From Nocardia carnea (lineage in GTDB: Bacteria > Actinomycetota > Actinomycetes > Mycobacteriales > Mycobacteriaceae): a DNA stretch of 39,138 nucleotides. The position numbers and the translations under genes are program-made. A model generated the notes under the pieces. That model had not been told where the DNA came from and did no database searches. It saw only the letters and a list, made by a program, of their open reading frames with translations. Each line of letters opens with the position of its first letter. The stretch's first letter is position 1. The stretch is from assembly GCF_029868325.1 (NCBI RefSeq), contig NZ_JARWNW010000130.1, positions 1 through 39,138 of the forward strand, read 5' to 3'. Below are positions 38,850 to 39,138 of the stretch, piece by piece.

Positions 38850-39138
38850 TCATTCGGCGGGTTCGCTGCCGAAGACTTCCGTGACGAGCCGCTGAATCGC
38901 CTGCTGGAACTCTGCCGACAGGGACAAGGCGGCATCGTCGACATAGTTCAGCGCGGCGGTCAGAGTTTTGCTGCCGTCAGGTGTACTGAACATCAGTGCC
39001 GCATGCCCCGCGGCGCCGCCGTTGTGTGTGATGAGGGTGCCGTATCCGGTGTCCTGGATGAACACGCCGAGGCCGTAGTCCATACCGGGGATCCCCGTCG
39101 AGTGCGGCGTGCGCATCTGCGCCAGCAGAATCCCGGGG
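38850..39138 (-). CDS. Serine beta-lactamase-like hydrolase, C-terminal part, 5' end outside window
   Basis: The frame is open to the right edge and ends at 38850. It contains MDYGLGVFIQD, then THNGGAAGHAALMFSTPDGS, where HNGG corresponds to the KTG-like box (HxGxxxG) of class C beta-lactamase/D-alanyl-D-alanine-carboxypeptidase relatives. The SxxK and YxN motifs would lie outside the window. Typical members are secreted esterases or peptidases of unknown substrate. Confidence 0.8.
   Translation of the reverse strand, partial: PGILLAQMRTPHSTGIPGMDYGLGVFIQDTGYGTLITHNGGAAGHAALMFSTPDGSKTLTAALNYVDDAALSLSAEFQQAIQRLVTEVFGSEPAE

Overview
The window looks like a chromosomal stretch of a high-GC actinobacterium of the Mycobacteriales, most likely Nocardia or a close relative. 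The evidence is strong G/C at third codon positions, a KasA-type mycolate-pathway ketosynthase, a metH/PAC2 gene order like that of Mycobacterium tuberculosis (Rv2124c/Rv2125), a DmbC-like haloalkane dehalogenase, and many genes whose start codon lies 6-7 nt after a TANNNT-like -10 box (leaderless transcripts). The genus is inferred; there is no 16S or other marker here.

Layout. 1-555: fragments of an SRAP protease gene and of a Ser/Thr kinase gene meet head-on at an 11-G, low-complexity stretch that looks like an assembly join. 875-5615: metH (minus) and a divergent PAC2 gene. 5646-11035: accessory, regulator-rich segment with two small resolvase-like proteins lacking the catalytic serine, two XRE regulators, two DUF397 proteins, a VanY-like carboxypeptidase, a possible frameshifted gene, a possible 27-residue membrane peptide and a nucleotidyltransferase. 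11077-16534: SDR/TetR pair, TetR-DUF418 operon, VOC-TetR operon, haloalkane dehalogenase. Three of these have palindromic operators that can be read directly. 16740-24590: Rpn-type nuclease, epimerase, haloperoxidase-like hydrolase, VOC protein, ComB-like protein, an EEP-family protein, and an ECF41 sigma factor with a downstream NmrA-like/membrane-protein operon. 24827-26086: KasA-like ketosynthase.

26209-30639 is the most striking part. A minus-strand operon (CPVC membrane protein, BlaI-type repressor, M56 metalloprotease, TipA-type MerR regulator) is divergent from a plus-strand pair (membrane-anchored DsbA-like protein, CcdA-like transporter). The shared control region holds two perfect ATAGTCGACTAT palindromes flanked by two half-sites, all on a 17-bp register. 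The M56 protein lacks a beta-lactam sensor domain but has a CxxC in its predicted extracytoplasmic loop. The layout suggests a BlaI/M56 switch that controls, and may sense, extracytoplasmic thiol-disulfide state rather than beta-lactams.

30712-39138: TetR with a KstD-like flavoprotein, DUF1330, DUF402, YnfA/UPF0060, an APH-fold protein with an unusual N-terminal extension, two tandem paralogous membrane-anchored proteins, a Ddn-type deazaflavin-dependent protein, and the C-terminal end of a serine beta-lactamase-like protein cut by the window edge. No tRNA, rRNA, insertion sequence or CRISPR array was recognised.
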